NCBI GenBank assembly: GCA_947176605.1
Contig: CAMWRH010000001.1
Coordinates: forward strand, 50,598 to 114,597
DNA from: an uncultured Porphyromonadaceae bacterium
Lineage (GTDB): Bacteria > Bacteroidota > Bacteroidia > Bacteroidales > Muribaculaceae
Direction of reading: 5' to 3'
DNA length: 64,000 nucleotides
Shown here: positions 33,857 to 43,854 of the stretch, piece after piece
Layout: each line of letters opens with the position of its first letter
How positions within the stretch are numbered: the first letter of the stretch is position 1
Position numbers and translations under genes: made by a program
Notes under the pieces: model-generated
What the model was told of the DNA's origin: nothing
Databases searched by the model: none
What the model saw: only the letters and a program-made list of their open reading frames with translations

Positions 33857-34783
33857 CTATGTGGTAATCATAGCAAGCGCGGTCTGATACTTGGCCATGG
33901 TCGAGGCCTTTTTCAATTCCTTCCAGGCTTTACGCCCTATCTCCGGCTCTGCGTATTCCCAGAACGGACTTATTTTTGACAGCACCTGATGATCTCCGCC
34001 AATCAGCGATGACCTGTAATACTCAAGCAACTCTCTGTGGAAGTCAAGCATCCTGCGCTTACGCTCTGATGCTTCAAGCTCTTTGCCGGTGGCAATCTCT
34101 TCGAGCAGAGATGGGCGTCCGAGAGCTCCACGACCTACCATGATGCCATGCAGGTCCGGATACCGTGTCATTATGGCCAATGCATCGGATGGAAGGAGTA
34201 TATCACCATTGTACACCACCGGATTCTCACTCCGGGCATATATAGCGTCAAATGCCTGCATATGCAACTGGCCGGAATACTGGTCGGATGCTGTGCGTGG
34301 ATGTACGCAAAGATGATCAAGCCTCACCGTATTAAGTACCGACAGAAGTGGCTCCCATTCCTCTTCCCGAAAACCGAGACGCATCTTGACGCTGAATGTG
34401 ATATCCTGACGTGACTCCACTATGTCACGCACAGCCGAGGCACATGCCGGATTGCCTACCGTGGCCGCACCACGTCCACGTGCTGTCTGAAGAGGGAACG
34501 GGCAACCCATGTTTATATCAATCCTACGCACACCCTCGGCGTACAGAAGCTCTACGAGGGCATCAAGCTCTTCGGCATTCCTAAAAATCACCTGAGGCAC
34601 TACATCATGCCCGACATTGAGAGGGGAGAGGGCATCGCGAAGGTCTTTCTTACGGATCTCTCCTTTCTCAAGACGAATAAACGGAGTAGTGTATACCACA
34701 CCGGTGGAAGCGTATTCCTTAGCGTGAAAATGCCTGTAAGCGGCATCTGTATGCCCTTGTACGGGCGCAAAAAAGAATTTCAT
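33857..34783 (-). CDS. tRNA-dihydrouridine synthase family protein
   Basis: 308 aa; FAPVQGHTDAAYRHFH, RRIDINMGCPFPLQTARGRGAA, LCVHPRTASDQYSG. Confidence 0.93.
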   Translation of the reverse strand: MKFFFAPVQGHTDAAYRHFHAKEYASTGVVYTTPFIRLEKGEIRKKDLRDALSPLNVGHDVVPQVIFRNAEELDALVELLYAEGVRRIDINMGCPFPLQTARGRGAATVGNPACASAVRDIVESRQDITFSVKMRLGFREEEWEPLLSVLNTVRLDHLCVHPRTASDQYSGQLHMQAFDAIYARSENPVVYNGDILLPSDALAIMTRYPDLHGIMVGRGALGRPSLLEEIATGKELEASERKRRMLDFHRELLEYYRSSLIGGDHQVLSKISPFWEYAEPEIGRKAWKELKKASTMAKYQTALAMITT

Positions 34784-34942
34784 ATCACAAATTTACAATT
34801 TTCCCACGCAATTATTATTATCTTTGCAGATAAATTTAAACTCAACTGAGTTAATTACGCTTAACAACGTGGCAACGACAGCCGCGCCTCGAGAAATCAG
34901 GCCGCAGCAGCCCATCCACATATTAATCAGATTTAGATTCAG

Positions 34943-36139
34943 ATGAACTTACGACAAATTTCACCCGGAATACTCTATTGCGGTGTCAATGACCGGTCAA
35001 CGACTCTTTTCGAAGGGTTGTGGCCTCTGCCCTATGGAGTAAGCTACAATTCATATCTGGTAAAGGGAAATTCCGCCAATGCTCTGATTGACACTGTTGA
35101 AATCGGTCATTCACGTGATTTCCTCAACTCTCTGCGCGATATGGCAGGAATCGGCCATATCGACTACCTCGTCATCAATCATATGGAGCCGGATCATTCG
35201 GGCAGCATTCCGTTGCTTCTTGACATGTTCCCCACGATCAAGATTGTGGGCAATATGAAGACTATCCAGATGATCCGGGGATTCTATCATATCAATGATG
35301 ACTCGCATTTCATAGAGATTAAAGATGGCGACACCCTTTCTTTGGGCGACAGGACTCTGCAGTTCGTAATGACCCCCATGGTGCATTGGCCTGAAACCAT
35401 GATGACATATTGCCCGGAAGAGAAAACTCTCTTCTCAGGAGATGCATTCGGCACTTTCGGAGCTCTCAACGGCGGACTCATCGATGATGAAATGGAGTGT
35501 GGCATGTATATCGAGGAGATGTACCGGTATTATTCCAATATCGTAGGTAAGTACGGTCTGTTTGTCACCAAGGCAATTGCCAAGACCTCAAGCCTCCCTA
35601 TCAGCTATATATGTTCCACTCACGGACCCGTATGGCATGGCCGTATCCAAGAGATAGTGGATATCGTAAAGCGCCTTGCCGCATGGGAGCCGGAGCCTGG
35701 AGTCACGATTGTGTATGGCTCGATGTATGGCAATACGGCGGATGTGGCCGATCTCTTTGCCACCGAACTAAACAGGCTTGGAATCCGTAATATAAAAGTG
35801 CACAATGCCACTGTAGAGAATCTTAGCCATATTATTTCAGATGCCTTCCGGTATGAAGGCCTGATTGTAGGGGCTCCGACTTACTCGAATGAGGTATTCC
35901 CTCCGGTGCAGACCTTCCTAAATGCAATGCGCACACGTGAAATTAAAAATAAAGTGACCGCGGCATTTGGCAATCACGGATGGGCTCCGCTTGCCACCAA
36001 GGCTATTGCATCAGCTCTTGAACAGCTTGGGTGTGCTTTTGCCGGAAGTGTGGCTATGAGACAGTCGATGGATGCACAGACAGCCTCGGAAGTAAAAGAC
36101 GTGGCAAAGCGCTTTGCCTCTATGCTTACAAAGGCCTGA
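34943..36139 (+). CDS. FprA-family A-type flavoprotein (flavodiiron)
   Basis: 398 aa; metallo-beta-lactamase HMEPDHSG plus flavodoxin domain IVYGSMYGNTADVADLF. Confidence 0.93.
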   Translation: MNLRQISPGILYCGVNDRSTTLFEGLWPLPYGVSYNSYLVKGNSANALIDTVEIGHSRDFLNSLRDMAGIGHIDYLVINHMEPDHSGSIPLLLDMFPTIKIVGNMKTIQMIRGFYHINDDSHFIEIKDGDTLSLGDRTLQFVMTPMVHWPETMMTYCPEEKTLFSGDAFGTFGALNGGLIDDEMECGMYIEEMYRYYSNIVGKYGLFVTKAIAKTSSLPISYICSTHGPVWHGRIQEIVDIVKRLAAWEPEPGVTIVYGSMYGNTADVADLFATELNRLGIRNIKVHNATVENLSHIISDAFRYEGLIVGAPTYSNEVFPPVQTFLNAMRTREIKNKVTAAFGNHGWAPLATKAIASALEQLGCAFAGSVAMRQSMDAQTASEVKDVAKRFASMLTKA

Positions 36140-36246
36140 GTATAGCCCTCCGTCGCATATCCGCCACATGCCTCTCTTCCGCACGGAATCCATGATGAGT
36201 GGCGACCTTGAAATGTCGCTACAGTCACTCTAATCCATATATCATT

Positions 36247-36864
36247 ATGACAGATTCAATTACCAACACTCCCAATGCAGCCGAGACTCATCCGCTGCGT
36301 CCGTTCCTGCCCCATGGCGCGCGAATGCTCATGTGTGGCACATTCCCTCCCCAGCGTCACAGATGGAGCATGAATTTCTACTATCCGAATTTTATCAATG
36401 ATATGTGGAGAATATTCGGAATCGTCTTTTTCGACGATAAGGATCACTTTGTGGATTCCATGGCAAAATCATTCTATCTGCCAGAGCTGAAGACATTCCT
36501 GTCAGAAAGGGGGATAGCTCTTAGCGATACCGGCAGGGAAGTGGTGCGCACAGCCGGGAATGCATCCGACAAAGCCCTTGACATACGCCGGCAGATCGAC
36601 CTGCCGGCCATATTGGCCGAAATTCCCGACTGTCATGCCGTAGTATCCACCGGCGAGAAAGCAGCAGGAGTAATCGCAGCAATGACACAGTCGGAACTTC
36701 CGAAAATGGGGGAGTGCGCCGAATGCCATATTTCGGATTCCCTGGGAAATCTGCGCATATTCCGCCACTGGAGAATGCCTTCTTCCTCAAGAGCATATCC
36801 ACTTCCAATTGACAGGAAAGCCCAGTATTACCGCAATATGATGCAACAGGAGGGATTGCTCTGA
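36247..36864 (+). CDS. Uracil-DNA glycosylase superfamily protein
   Basis: MTDSITNTPNA start; HGARMLMCGTFPPQRHRWSMNFYYPNFINDMWRIFG typical of Bacteroidetes UDG-like proteins. Confidence 0.7.
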   Translation: MTDSITNTPNAAETHPLRPFLPHGARMLMCGTFPPQRHRWSMNFYYPNFINDMWRIFGIVFFDDKDHFVDSMAKSFYLPELKTFLSERGIALSDTGREVVRTAGNASDKALDIRRQIDLPAILAEIPDCHAVVSTGEKAAGVIAAMTQSELPKMGECAECHISDSLGNLRIFRHWRMPSSSRAYPLPIDRKAQYYRNMMQQEGLL

Positions 36865-36972
36865 CAGACTGACAGACACAAGTGACCTTTATACTGAAAT
36901 ATGGCAGCACGGAATGCACAGATTTTTGTAGGAAGGTTCTAAGAATAGTCATGATTTACATTATCCATACAA

Positions 36973-37689
36973 ATGCTTGACATGATACCATTGGCGCTCT
37001 TCGACGCCGCGCAGTTCTTCAGTTGGTTTGTTGATAACGCCAACTATTGGTTTGTATTCATATTCATGGTGATCGAAAGTTCCTTTATCCCCTTCCCATC
37101 GGAAGTAATTGTGCCGCCGGCTGCATATCTGGCGTGTACCAATGCCGGAGCCGGCAGCGACATGAATCTGATCATGGTCACTGTCATCGCCACTCTCGGA
37201 GCCCTGACAGGAGCTTTCATCAATTATTATCTCGCATTATGGATCGGACGTCCGGTCGTCTACCGTTTCGCAGACTCTCGCCTCGGCCATGCATGCCTGA
37301 TAAACCGTGAGAAGGTCGACAAGGCTGAACAGTACTTTGACCGCCATGGTGCGGTATCCACGTTCATCGGGCGCCTTATTCCGGCCATACGGCAGCTCAT
37401 ATCGATTCCTGCAGGTATTTCGAAGATGAACGTAGGCAAGTTTGCGATATTCACTTCTCTGGGGGCCCTGGTATGGAATGCCATTCTCAGTGCACTCGGA
37501 TATTGGCTGGCTCAGACGGTGAGTCCTGACCAACTCTTTGAGAAGGTAGAAGAATACAACAAATACCTCACCTGGGCCGGTTATGCACTGGCGCTGATAT
37601 GTGTGGCCTACATATTATGGAATGCGTTCCGTCCGCATGCAAAAAGCGCCGCGACCGTCACTAAGAATGACGGCAGCGTCAACTCCTGA
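36973..37689 (+). CDS. DedA/SNARE-associated family membrane protein
   Basis: 238 aa; VIESSFIPFPSEVIVPPAAYLA, FIGRLIPAIRQLISIPAGISKMNVGKF. Confidence 0.93.
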   Translation: MLDMIPLALFDAAQFFSWFVDNANYWFVFIFMVIESSFIPFPSEVIVPPAAYLACTNAGAGSDMNLIMVTVIATLGALTGAFINYYLALWIGRPVVYRFADSRLGHACLINREKVDKAEQYFDRHGAVSTFIGRLIPAIRQLISIPAGISKMNVGKFAIFTSLGALVWNAILSALGYWLAQTVSPDQLFEKVEEYNKYLTWAGYALALICVAYILWNAFRPHAKSAATVTKNDGSVNS

Positions 37690-37697
37690 ATCCAACA

Positions 37698-37740
37698 GGG
37701 TCCCGCAGCACCTTACGGTGCCACGGGACCCGATTCCTTT
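37698..37740 (+). terminator. Stem-loop terminator between dedA-like gene and rpe
   Basis: gggtcccg..gcacc..ggtgc..cgggaccc followed by gattccttt. Confidence 0.65.
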
Positions 37741-37767
37741 AATATCAACACTGTTTCTTTCTAAAAA

Positions 37768-38412
37768 ATGCAAGTATCTCCATCACTGCTCTCCGCAGAC
37801 TTTGCAAACCTCACTCCGGATCTTGAAATGATCAACGGATCTGAAGCCGATCTGCTGCATCTTGATGTAATGGATGGCGTCTTTGTGCCCAACATTTCGT
37901 TCGGGTTCCCTGTCATGAAGGCTGTGGCAGAAAAATGCACGAAGCCTCTTGACGTGCACCTCATGATCGTAGAGCCTCAGAACTGGATATCGCAGGTACG
38001 CGATCTTAATGCCGAATATATGGTATTTCATCAGGAAGCCTGTACGCATATCCACCGCACCGTACAGGCAATCCATGCCGCCGGTATGAAAGCCGGAGTA
38101 TCTCTATGTCCCGCCACACCGGTGTGTCTGCTTGAAGATATAATCGGCGATCTGGATCAGGTGCTGCTGATGTCGGTAAATCCGGGATTCGGCGGACAGC
38201 CGTTTATCCCTAACGTGGTAAATAAGGTGAAGCAACTTCGCGAAATGATTGACCGCACCGGGTCACATGCACTTATCAACGTAGATGGCGGTGTCAACGC
38301 ATCTACAGGCTCTCTGCTGGCCGAAGCGGGAGCCGACATACTTGTAGCAGGCAGCTACGTTTTCGGGGCCGCAGATCCTTTGGCTGCAATCCATTCGCTC
38401 AAGATTCTCTGA
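37768..38412 (+). CDS. rpe: Ribulose-phosphate 3-epimerase
   Basis: 214 aa; SPSLLSADFANL, HLDVMDGVFVPNISFG, LMSVNPGFGGQPFIP. Confidence 0.97.
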   Translation: MQVSPSLLSADFANLTPDLEMINGSEADLLHLDVMDGVFVPNISFGFPVMKAVAEKCTKPLDVHLMIVEPQNWISQVRDLNAEYMVFHQEACTHIHRTVQAIHAAGMKAGVSLCPATPVCLLEDIIGDLDQVLLMSVNPGFGGQPFIPNVVNKVKQLREMIDRTGSHALINVDGGVNASTGSLLAEAGADILVAGSYVFGAADPLAAIHSLKIL

Positions 38413-38450
38413 AATCAGGACCACGGTAATACAGACTCCACCAATAATAT

Positions 38451-38492
38451 TCAGCCGGCCCTCCCGTCATCGGGGAAGGCCGGCTGATTTTA
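38451..38492. terminator. Bidirectional terminator between rpe and ligA
   Basis: tcagccggcc / ggccggctga inverted repeat followed by ttttac; convergent genes. Confidence 0.8.
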
Positions 38493-38502
38493 CTTATCGC
38501 AA

Positions 38503-40545
38503 TCATTCGATACTGACCGGATCTGAATCTGAGCCGGCACCGATCTTCTTCAGAAATTCCTCTTCAGTGAGGATCGGAATACCGAGTGCCCGGCATTTTT
38601 CGAGTTTGGCAGGGCCCATATTGGCTCCTGCAAGTACAAAACTTGTCTTTTTCGAGATACTCCCTACATTCTTGCCGCCATTACGCTCAATCATGTTCTT
38701 GTATTCATCACGCGAATGGTATGTAAAAGTACCCGATACCACAATTGATTCCCCTTGCAGTGCATTGCCGGCAGGTGCGAGTTTCTCTTCCGACAGACGG
38801 AATTGAAGGCCTGCCTCCTTGAGACGGCGTATATTGTCGATATTGACGGGATCCCTCAGAAAATCATAGATGCACTGACCTATGACAGGACCAATATCGG
38901 AGACCGACGTCAGCTGCTCAACAGTCATAGCTTCCAGCGTCTCCATATCCTTAACTGCCGCAGCAAGCCGTTTGGCAGTGGTTTCACCCACATTCGGTAT
39001 TGAAAGAGCATAGAGCACCCGCTCAAATTCTACGGATTTCGAAGCCTCTATGCCGGCCATTATTTTTTCGGCGCTTTTCTGTCCGATACGGTCAAGACCC
39101 GACAGTTTATCTACCGTCAGATCATACAGATCGGCTATACGCTCCACCAGACCGGAATCAAACAGCAGTTCGGCCGTCTCCTCTCCTATGCCATCTATGT
39201 TCATCATGCGGCGGGCGCAGAAGTGCTCTATCTTCCCCGTTAGCTGCGGACGGCATCCGTAATGGTTGGGGCAGCACCAGGCGGCCTCGCCGTATACACG
39301 GGTAAGGGGAGTGCCACATTCCGGACATTCCTTCACAAACTGCACACGGGCAGCCTCCGGCATACGTTTCTCAACATCGACACCGGTAATCTTCGGTATT
39401 ATCTCACCCCCTTTTTCCACATAGAGGTAATCACCCTGATGGATATCCAGCTCGCGTATTATGTCATCGTTATGGAGCGAGGCTCGCTTTACTATCGTCC
39501 CAGAGAGCAGTACCGGCTCCAGATTTGCCACCGGTGTCACGATTCCCATTCTTCCCGTCTCAAACGATACGAATCTAAGGCGCGTGCATGCTCTTTCGGG
39601 ATTAAACTTGAATGCTATGGCCCATCGCGGAGATTTTGCTGTAAATCCGAGATTGAGCTGCTGGCGTATTGAGTTCACCTTGAATACGAGTCCATCCGTT
39701 GCCACCGGCAGATTGCGTCGCTCCTCATCCCATTTGCCAACGAAGGCATCCACTGCCTCGATAGAGTCAAGAAGCTGCATGTGGTGAGATACTTTGAAAC
39801 CCCACCTGCGGGCAGCTTCCATATTGGCAAAATGATTGTCGGAGGGAAGTTGATCGGAAAGAAGGTAATAGAACCTTGCATCCAGATGACGAGATGCCAC
39901 GATGCGGGGATCCTGCATCTTGAGAGTGCCGGAGGCCGCATTGCGGGGATTGGCAAAAAGGGGTTCCTCATTGTAGGCCCGCTCGGCGTTGAGTTTCTCG
40001 AATACATCCCACGGCATCAGGATCTCACCCCTTATCTCAAATTCTTCCGGCCAGTCGCCAGGAAGGAGCTCAAGAGGAATTGAGCGGATGGTCTTTACAT
40101 TGGCTGTCACATCATCTCCCTGAGTGCCGTCGCCGCGGGTCACGGCCCGTACGAGCCGACCATGCCGATATGTCAGTGATATGGATGTGCCGTCAAACTT
40201 AAGCTCTCCAACTACCTGGAATTTCTCTCCGGCCAGTGATTTGCTCACCCGATCAAACCATTCATCAACTTCCTTTACGGAATAGGAATTTGAAAGCGAC
40301 ATCATTGGGCGCTCATGCCGTATATGTTCAAATCCTTTGGTAAGATCGCTTCCTACCCGCCGGGTGGGAGAGAGGTCGTCGCGGAACTGGGGAAATTCAT
40401 TTTCAATTTGCTCCAGCTCCTTCAGCATCATATCAAACTCGTAGTCTGACACTTCAGGCTGATTGAGCACATAGTATTTATGATTATGGCCGTTGATCTC
40501 CAATCTCAATTGGTCGATACGAGCCTTTGCTTCTTCGGGTGTCAT
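38503..40545 (-). CDS. ligA: NAD-dependent DNA ligase
   Basis: 680 aa; LRLEINGHNHKYYVLNQPEVSDYEFDMM, VGELKFDGTSISLTYRHGRL, C-terminal BRCT. Confidence 0.97.
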   Translation of the reverse strand: MTPEEAKARIDQLRLEINGHNHKYYVLNQPEVSDYEFDMMLKELEQIENEFPQFRDDLSPTRRVGSDLTKGFEHIRHERPMMSLSNSYSVKEVDEWFDRVSKSLAGEKFQVVGELKFDGTSISLTYRHGRLVRAVTRGDGTQGDDVTANVKTIRSIPLELLPGDWPEEFEIRGEILMPWDVFEKLNAERAYNEEPLFANPRNAASGTLKMQDPRIVASRHLDARFYYLLSDQLPSDNHFANMEAARRWGFKVSHHMQLLDSIEAVDAFVGKWDEERRNLPVATDGLVFKVNSIRQQLNLGFTAKSPRWAIAFKFNPERACTRLRFVSFETGRMGIVTPVANLEPVLLSGTIVKRASLHNDDIIRELDIHQGDYLYVEKGGEIIPKITGVDVEKRMPEAARVQFVKECPECGTPLTRVYGEAAWCCPNHYGCRPQLTGKIEHFCARRMMNIDGIGEETAELLFDSGLVERIADLYDLTVDKLSGLDRIGQKSAEKIMAGIEASKSVEFERVLYALSIPNVGETTAKRLAAAVKDMETLEAMTVEQLTSVSDIGPVIGQCIYDFLRDPVNIDNIRRLKEAGLQFRLSEEKLAPAGNALQGESIVVSGTFTYHSRDEYKNMIERNGGKNVGSISKKTSFVLAGANMGPAKLEKCRALGIPILTEEEFLKKIGAGSDSDPVSIE

Positions 40546-40770
40546 TTGTCAACGCTATGGTTTAAGTCTCGTCATATCCGGAACTGCACTGTAAGTTGTG
40601 AATGTTGCCCGAAAGGGATCGCTGGCATTTCAGACAGACACTCATGCCACAGACACGTAACGGATAATCAGGATAACTAAGTGTTCAAATTCAGACTGTC
40701 AGCTACTGTCACTAAACTATAAGCTGCATGTAGTCTGAAAGATTCCTGCTCTTTGTATTTGCCAATCTGA

Positions 40771-41529
40771 TCACTTGCTGATATAAGGATATTTTACATC
40801 CCATAGGAACAGGCCTTGAGGCGGCATGGATGTTCCGGCGGCACATCGGTCGAGGCTGTCGATTATTTGGCGGAAATCTTCGACTGATAGCTTCCCGCGA
40901 CCTACATCCACAAGCGTGCCTACCACGGCCCTTACCATATTGCGCAGGAACCGATCGGCCGTAATTGTGAAAACGATACCGGGGACGCCGTAAATGCTGT
41001 CTGACTCCTCCCACCGGGCATACCGCACGTCGCATATGTTGGTACGCGCATCTGAATGCAGCTTGGCGAATGATGTAAAATCGCTTGTCTCGCAGAGTAA
41101 TGCAGAGGCCTGGTTCATGGCTCCGATATCAAGGACTGTCGGTGAATGCCACGACACATTGCGAAGAAACGGAGACTTCTCATACACTATGAAATACTTA
41201 TAGCTGCGCTCTATGGCATCAAAACGCGCGTGAGCATCTGCAGATACTTCGATTAGCTGCTGGAGTGACACTGCCGGTCCCACAAGCCTATTTAATCCGC
41301 TAAGCAATTTAGCGGGATTATCAATGGGACTGACCGTATCGAAATGCGCATACATTGTGCGTGCATGCACTCCGGTATCCGTGCGTCCGGCCCCGACAAT
41401 AGGTGTCGGGGAGCGGAGCACGGTTGCCAAAGCTTCTTCGATTGTCTGCTGTACGGAGACGGCGTTCGGCTGTGTCTGCCATCCATGGAAGCCGGATCCG
41501 TCGTATGCAAGGCGAAGGAAGTATCTCAT
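40771..41529 (-). CDS. truA: tRNA pseudouridine(38-40) synthase
   Basis: 252 aa; YDGSGFHGWQTQPNAVSVQQTIEEAL, GAGRTDTGVHA. Confidence 0.95.
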   Translation of the reverse strand: MRYFLRLAYDGSGFHGWQTQPNAVSVQQTIEEALATVLRSPTPIVGAGRTDTGVHARTMYAHFDTVSPIDNPAKLLSGLNRLVGPAVSLQQLIEVSADAHARFDAIERSYKYFIVYEKSPFLRNVSWHSPTVLDIGAMNQASALLCETSDFTSFAKLHSDARTNICDVRYARWEESDSIYGVPGIVFTITADRFLRNMVRAVVGTLVDVGRGKLSVEDFRQIIDSLDRCAAGTSMPPQGLFLWDVKYPYISK

Positions 41530-43433
41530 CAGTCGCGTTCTTCAAGATAAGTGATGCCGTAAAGGCCCGAACGGTAGATATTAAGGAACTGTCGCCCTTC
41601 CTCGGGTGAGATTACATGCTCCTTTACTGATTTCGATACCCAGGATTCGAGGTTGCGCACAAGTTTCTTGGTGTTGTACTCCACATAATCGAGCACATCA
41701 GCCACGGGCTCTCCATCAATCACCTGCTCAATCTGATATCCATCTTTGGAGCCTGTGATGTGCACGGCAGCAGTATCGCCGAACAAGTTATGCAGATCGC
41801 CCAATATTTCCTGGTAAGCACCCACAAGGAATACGCCGATATAGTAATGTCCGCCTCGTGTGAACTTATGCACAGGTAATGACGATGACACTCCCTGTGG
41901 AGAGACAAAGCGGTTGATCTTGCCGTCACTGTCGCATGTCACATCCTGAATCGTACACAACTGCGTAGGCTTCTCGTCAAGACGTGAAATAGGCATCACC
42001 GGGAAGAGCTGGTCGATAGCCCATGAATCCGGTAATGACTGAAACAGCGAGAAATTACAGAAATACTTCTCAGGCAACATTCTCGCCACTTTACGCAACT
42101 CTTCCGGCGGATGCTTCATATTCTGGGCGATATCGTTGACATCGCGTGCCACGCTCCAGAAAAGCTTCTCGATCTGCGCCCTTGTGGTAAGGTCGAGCAT
42201 TCCGAGGCTAAACAGTTCCAATGCCTCCTCTCTGATCTGGAGGGCATCATGCCAGTCTTCAAACACACGGGCCGGATTAATCTTATCCCATATGTTGTAA
42301 AGCTCCCGGGTAAGCTCATGAGCGTCGTCATTGAGTTTATCTTTTTCTTCATCCCATTCAGGCAGCTGGGTAGTCTCGAGCACCTCGATGACAAGTACCG
42401 AATGATGTGCCGTCACTGATCTGCCGCTTTCCGTAATGATATTCGGATGAGGCAGATCATTCTTTACACATACATCCACCAGAGCAGCCACCGAATCGTT
42501 GACATACTCCTGGATCGAGTAATTCATGGAGTTCTCACCGGATGCTGACCGAGTCCCGTCGTAGTCCACTCCCAAACCTCCGCCAATATCCACAAACTCT
42601 ACGGCGAATCCCATTTTTGACAGCTGCACATAGAATTGCATTGCCTCGCGCAGGGCATTCTTGATACGGCGGATTTTGGTAATCTGACTTCCGATATGGA
42701 AATGAATCAGTTTTAGACAATCCGTCATATCATTGTTGCGAAGGAATTCAAGCGCCTCAAGCAGTTCGCTTGAGTTAAGGCCGAATTTGCTGACATCGCC
42801 TCCCGACTCTTCCCATTTTCCACTACCGGATGAGGTGATTTTTATCCGTATGCCGATATTGGGTTTTACATCAATCCGGCGTGCCACATCGAGTATCAGT
42901 CGCAATTCATTGAGCTTCTCTACCACGAGATAGATCCGGCGTCCCATCTTCTGGGCCAGAAGCGCCAGCTCTACGTAATCTTCATCCTTGTATCCGTTGC
43001 AGATGATGACGGAATTGCTGTGGGCATTGACTCCAAGTACGGCATGAAGTTCGGGCTTCGAACCTGCTTCGAGCCCGATATTGTATTTATTGCCGTGACT
43101 CACAATCTCTTCCACTACCTGACTCATCTGGTTGACCTTGATAGGGTAGACCACAAAGTTCTGACCCGCATAATTGTATTCTTTAGCGGCTTTGGCAAAA
43201 CAATTGGTAATCTTCTGAATGCGGTCGTCGAGTATGTCGGGGAAACGCAGCAGTACAGGAGCCGAGACATCTCTAAGCCGGAGTTCTTCCATCACCTCTT
43301 TCAGATCAATTGGAGCGTAATCCTGGCGAGGGACTACCTGCACATTTCCCTTCTCATTGATTGAAAAGTATTTCAATCCCCAGCCTCCAATGTTGTAGAT
43401 TTCAGCTGAATCCTCAATACGCCATTTTCTCAT
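41529..43433 (-). CDS. speA: Biosynthetic arginine decarboxylase
   Basis: Start at MRKWRIEDSAEIYNIGGWGLKYF; VYPIKVNQMSQVVEEIV, GLEAGSKPELHAVL; upstream ORF extension ignored. Confidence 0.94.
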   Translation of the reverse strand: MRKWRIEDSAEIYNIGGWGLKYFSINEKGNVQVVPRQDYAPIDLKEVMEELRLRDVSAPVLLRFPDILDDRIQKITNCFAKAAKEYNYAGQNFVVYPIKVNQMSQVVEEIVSHGNKYNIGLEAGSKPELHAVLGVNAHSNSVIICNGYKDEDYVELALLAQKMGRRIYLVVEKLNELRLILDVARRIDVKPNIGIRIKITSSGSGKWEESGGDVSKFGLNSSELLEALEFLRNNDMTDCLKLIHFHIGSQITKIRRIKNALREAMQFYVQLSKMGFAVEFVDIGGGLGVDYDGTRSASGENSMNYSIQEYVNDSVAALVDVCVKNDLPHPNIITESGRSVTAHHSVLVIEVLETTQLPEWDEEKDKLNDDAHELTRELYNIWDKINPARVFEDWHDALQIREEALELFSLGMLDLTTRAQIEKLFWSVARDVNDIAQNMKHPPEELRKVARMLPEKYFCNFSLFQSLPDSWAIDQLFPVMPISRLDEKPTQLCTIQDVTCDSDGKINRFVSPQGVSSSLPVHKFTRGGHYYIGVFLVGAYQEILGDLHNLFGDTAAVHITGSKDGYQIEQVIDGEPVADVLDYVEYNTKKLVRNLESWVSKSVKEHVISPEEGRQFLNIYRSGLYGITYLEERD

Positions 43434-43503
43434 TTTGTTGATATTATAGCTTTCTATTGTTATACTTGGGTTATATACGCATGTATGGGGTGTATCTGTT
43501 ATC

Positions 43504-43854
43504 CTACTGAGTCCGGGGGGCGGACTGGGCAGATGCACCTTGTCCGAGCAACTCAAGATAGACCACTTCGACTTCTGCGACTCTTCGCTTGATTTTGTAG
43601 CGGTCCTCGAATTCACGATAACGCATTTTCCCTTCTACATATACGCGCGAACCCTTTCTGACATAACGCTCTGCCACGACCGCATTGCGACCGGTAAGGA
43701 TACATGTATGCCAGTCTGTGATTTCAACACCCGATGCCCCTTTAGGTTCGCTTGTAGCAAGGGAGAACCGCGCTATTGCAAAATCTTTCTCCGGATATCG
43801 CATTTCGGGGTCATTACCCACATAACCTAAAAGTATGATCTTATTTACCGACAT
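43504..43854 (-). CDS. ssb: Single-stranded DNA-binding protein
   Basis: 116 aa OB fold; MSVNKIILLGYVGNDPEMRY, GSRVYVEGKMRYREFEDR. Confidence 0.9.
   Translation of the reverse strand: MSVNKIILLGYVGNDPEMRYPEKDFAIARFSLATSEPKGASGVEITDWHTCILTGRNAVVAERYVRKGSRVYVEGKMRYREFEDRYKIKRRVAEVEVVYLELLGQGASAQSAPRTQ

Noticed and set aside
43434-43616. N-terminal extension of speA
   Set aside because: SpeA-like sequence begins at MRKWRIEDSAEIYN; the extension reads into the ssb end and intergenic DNA.
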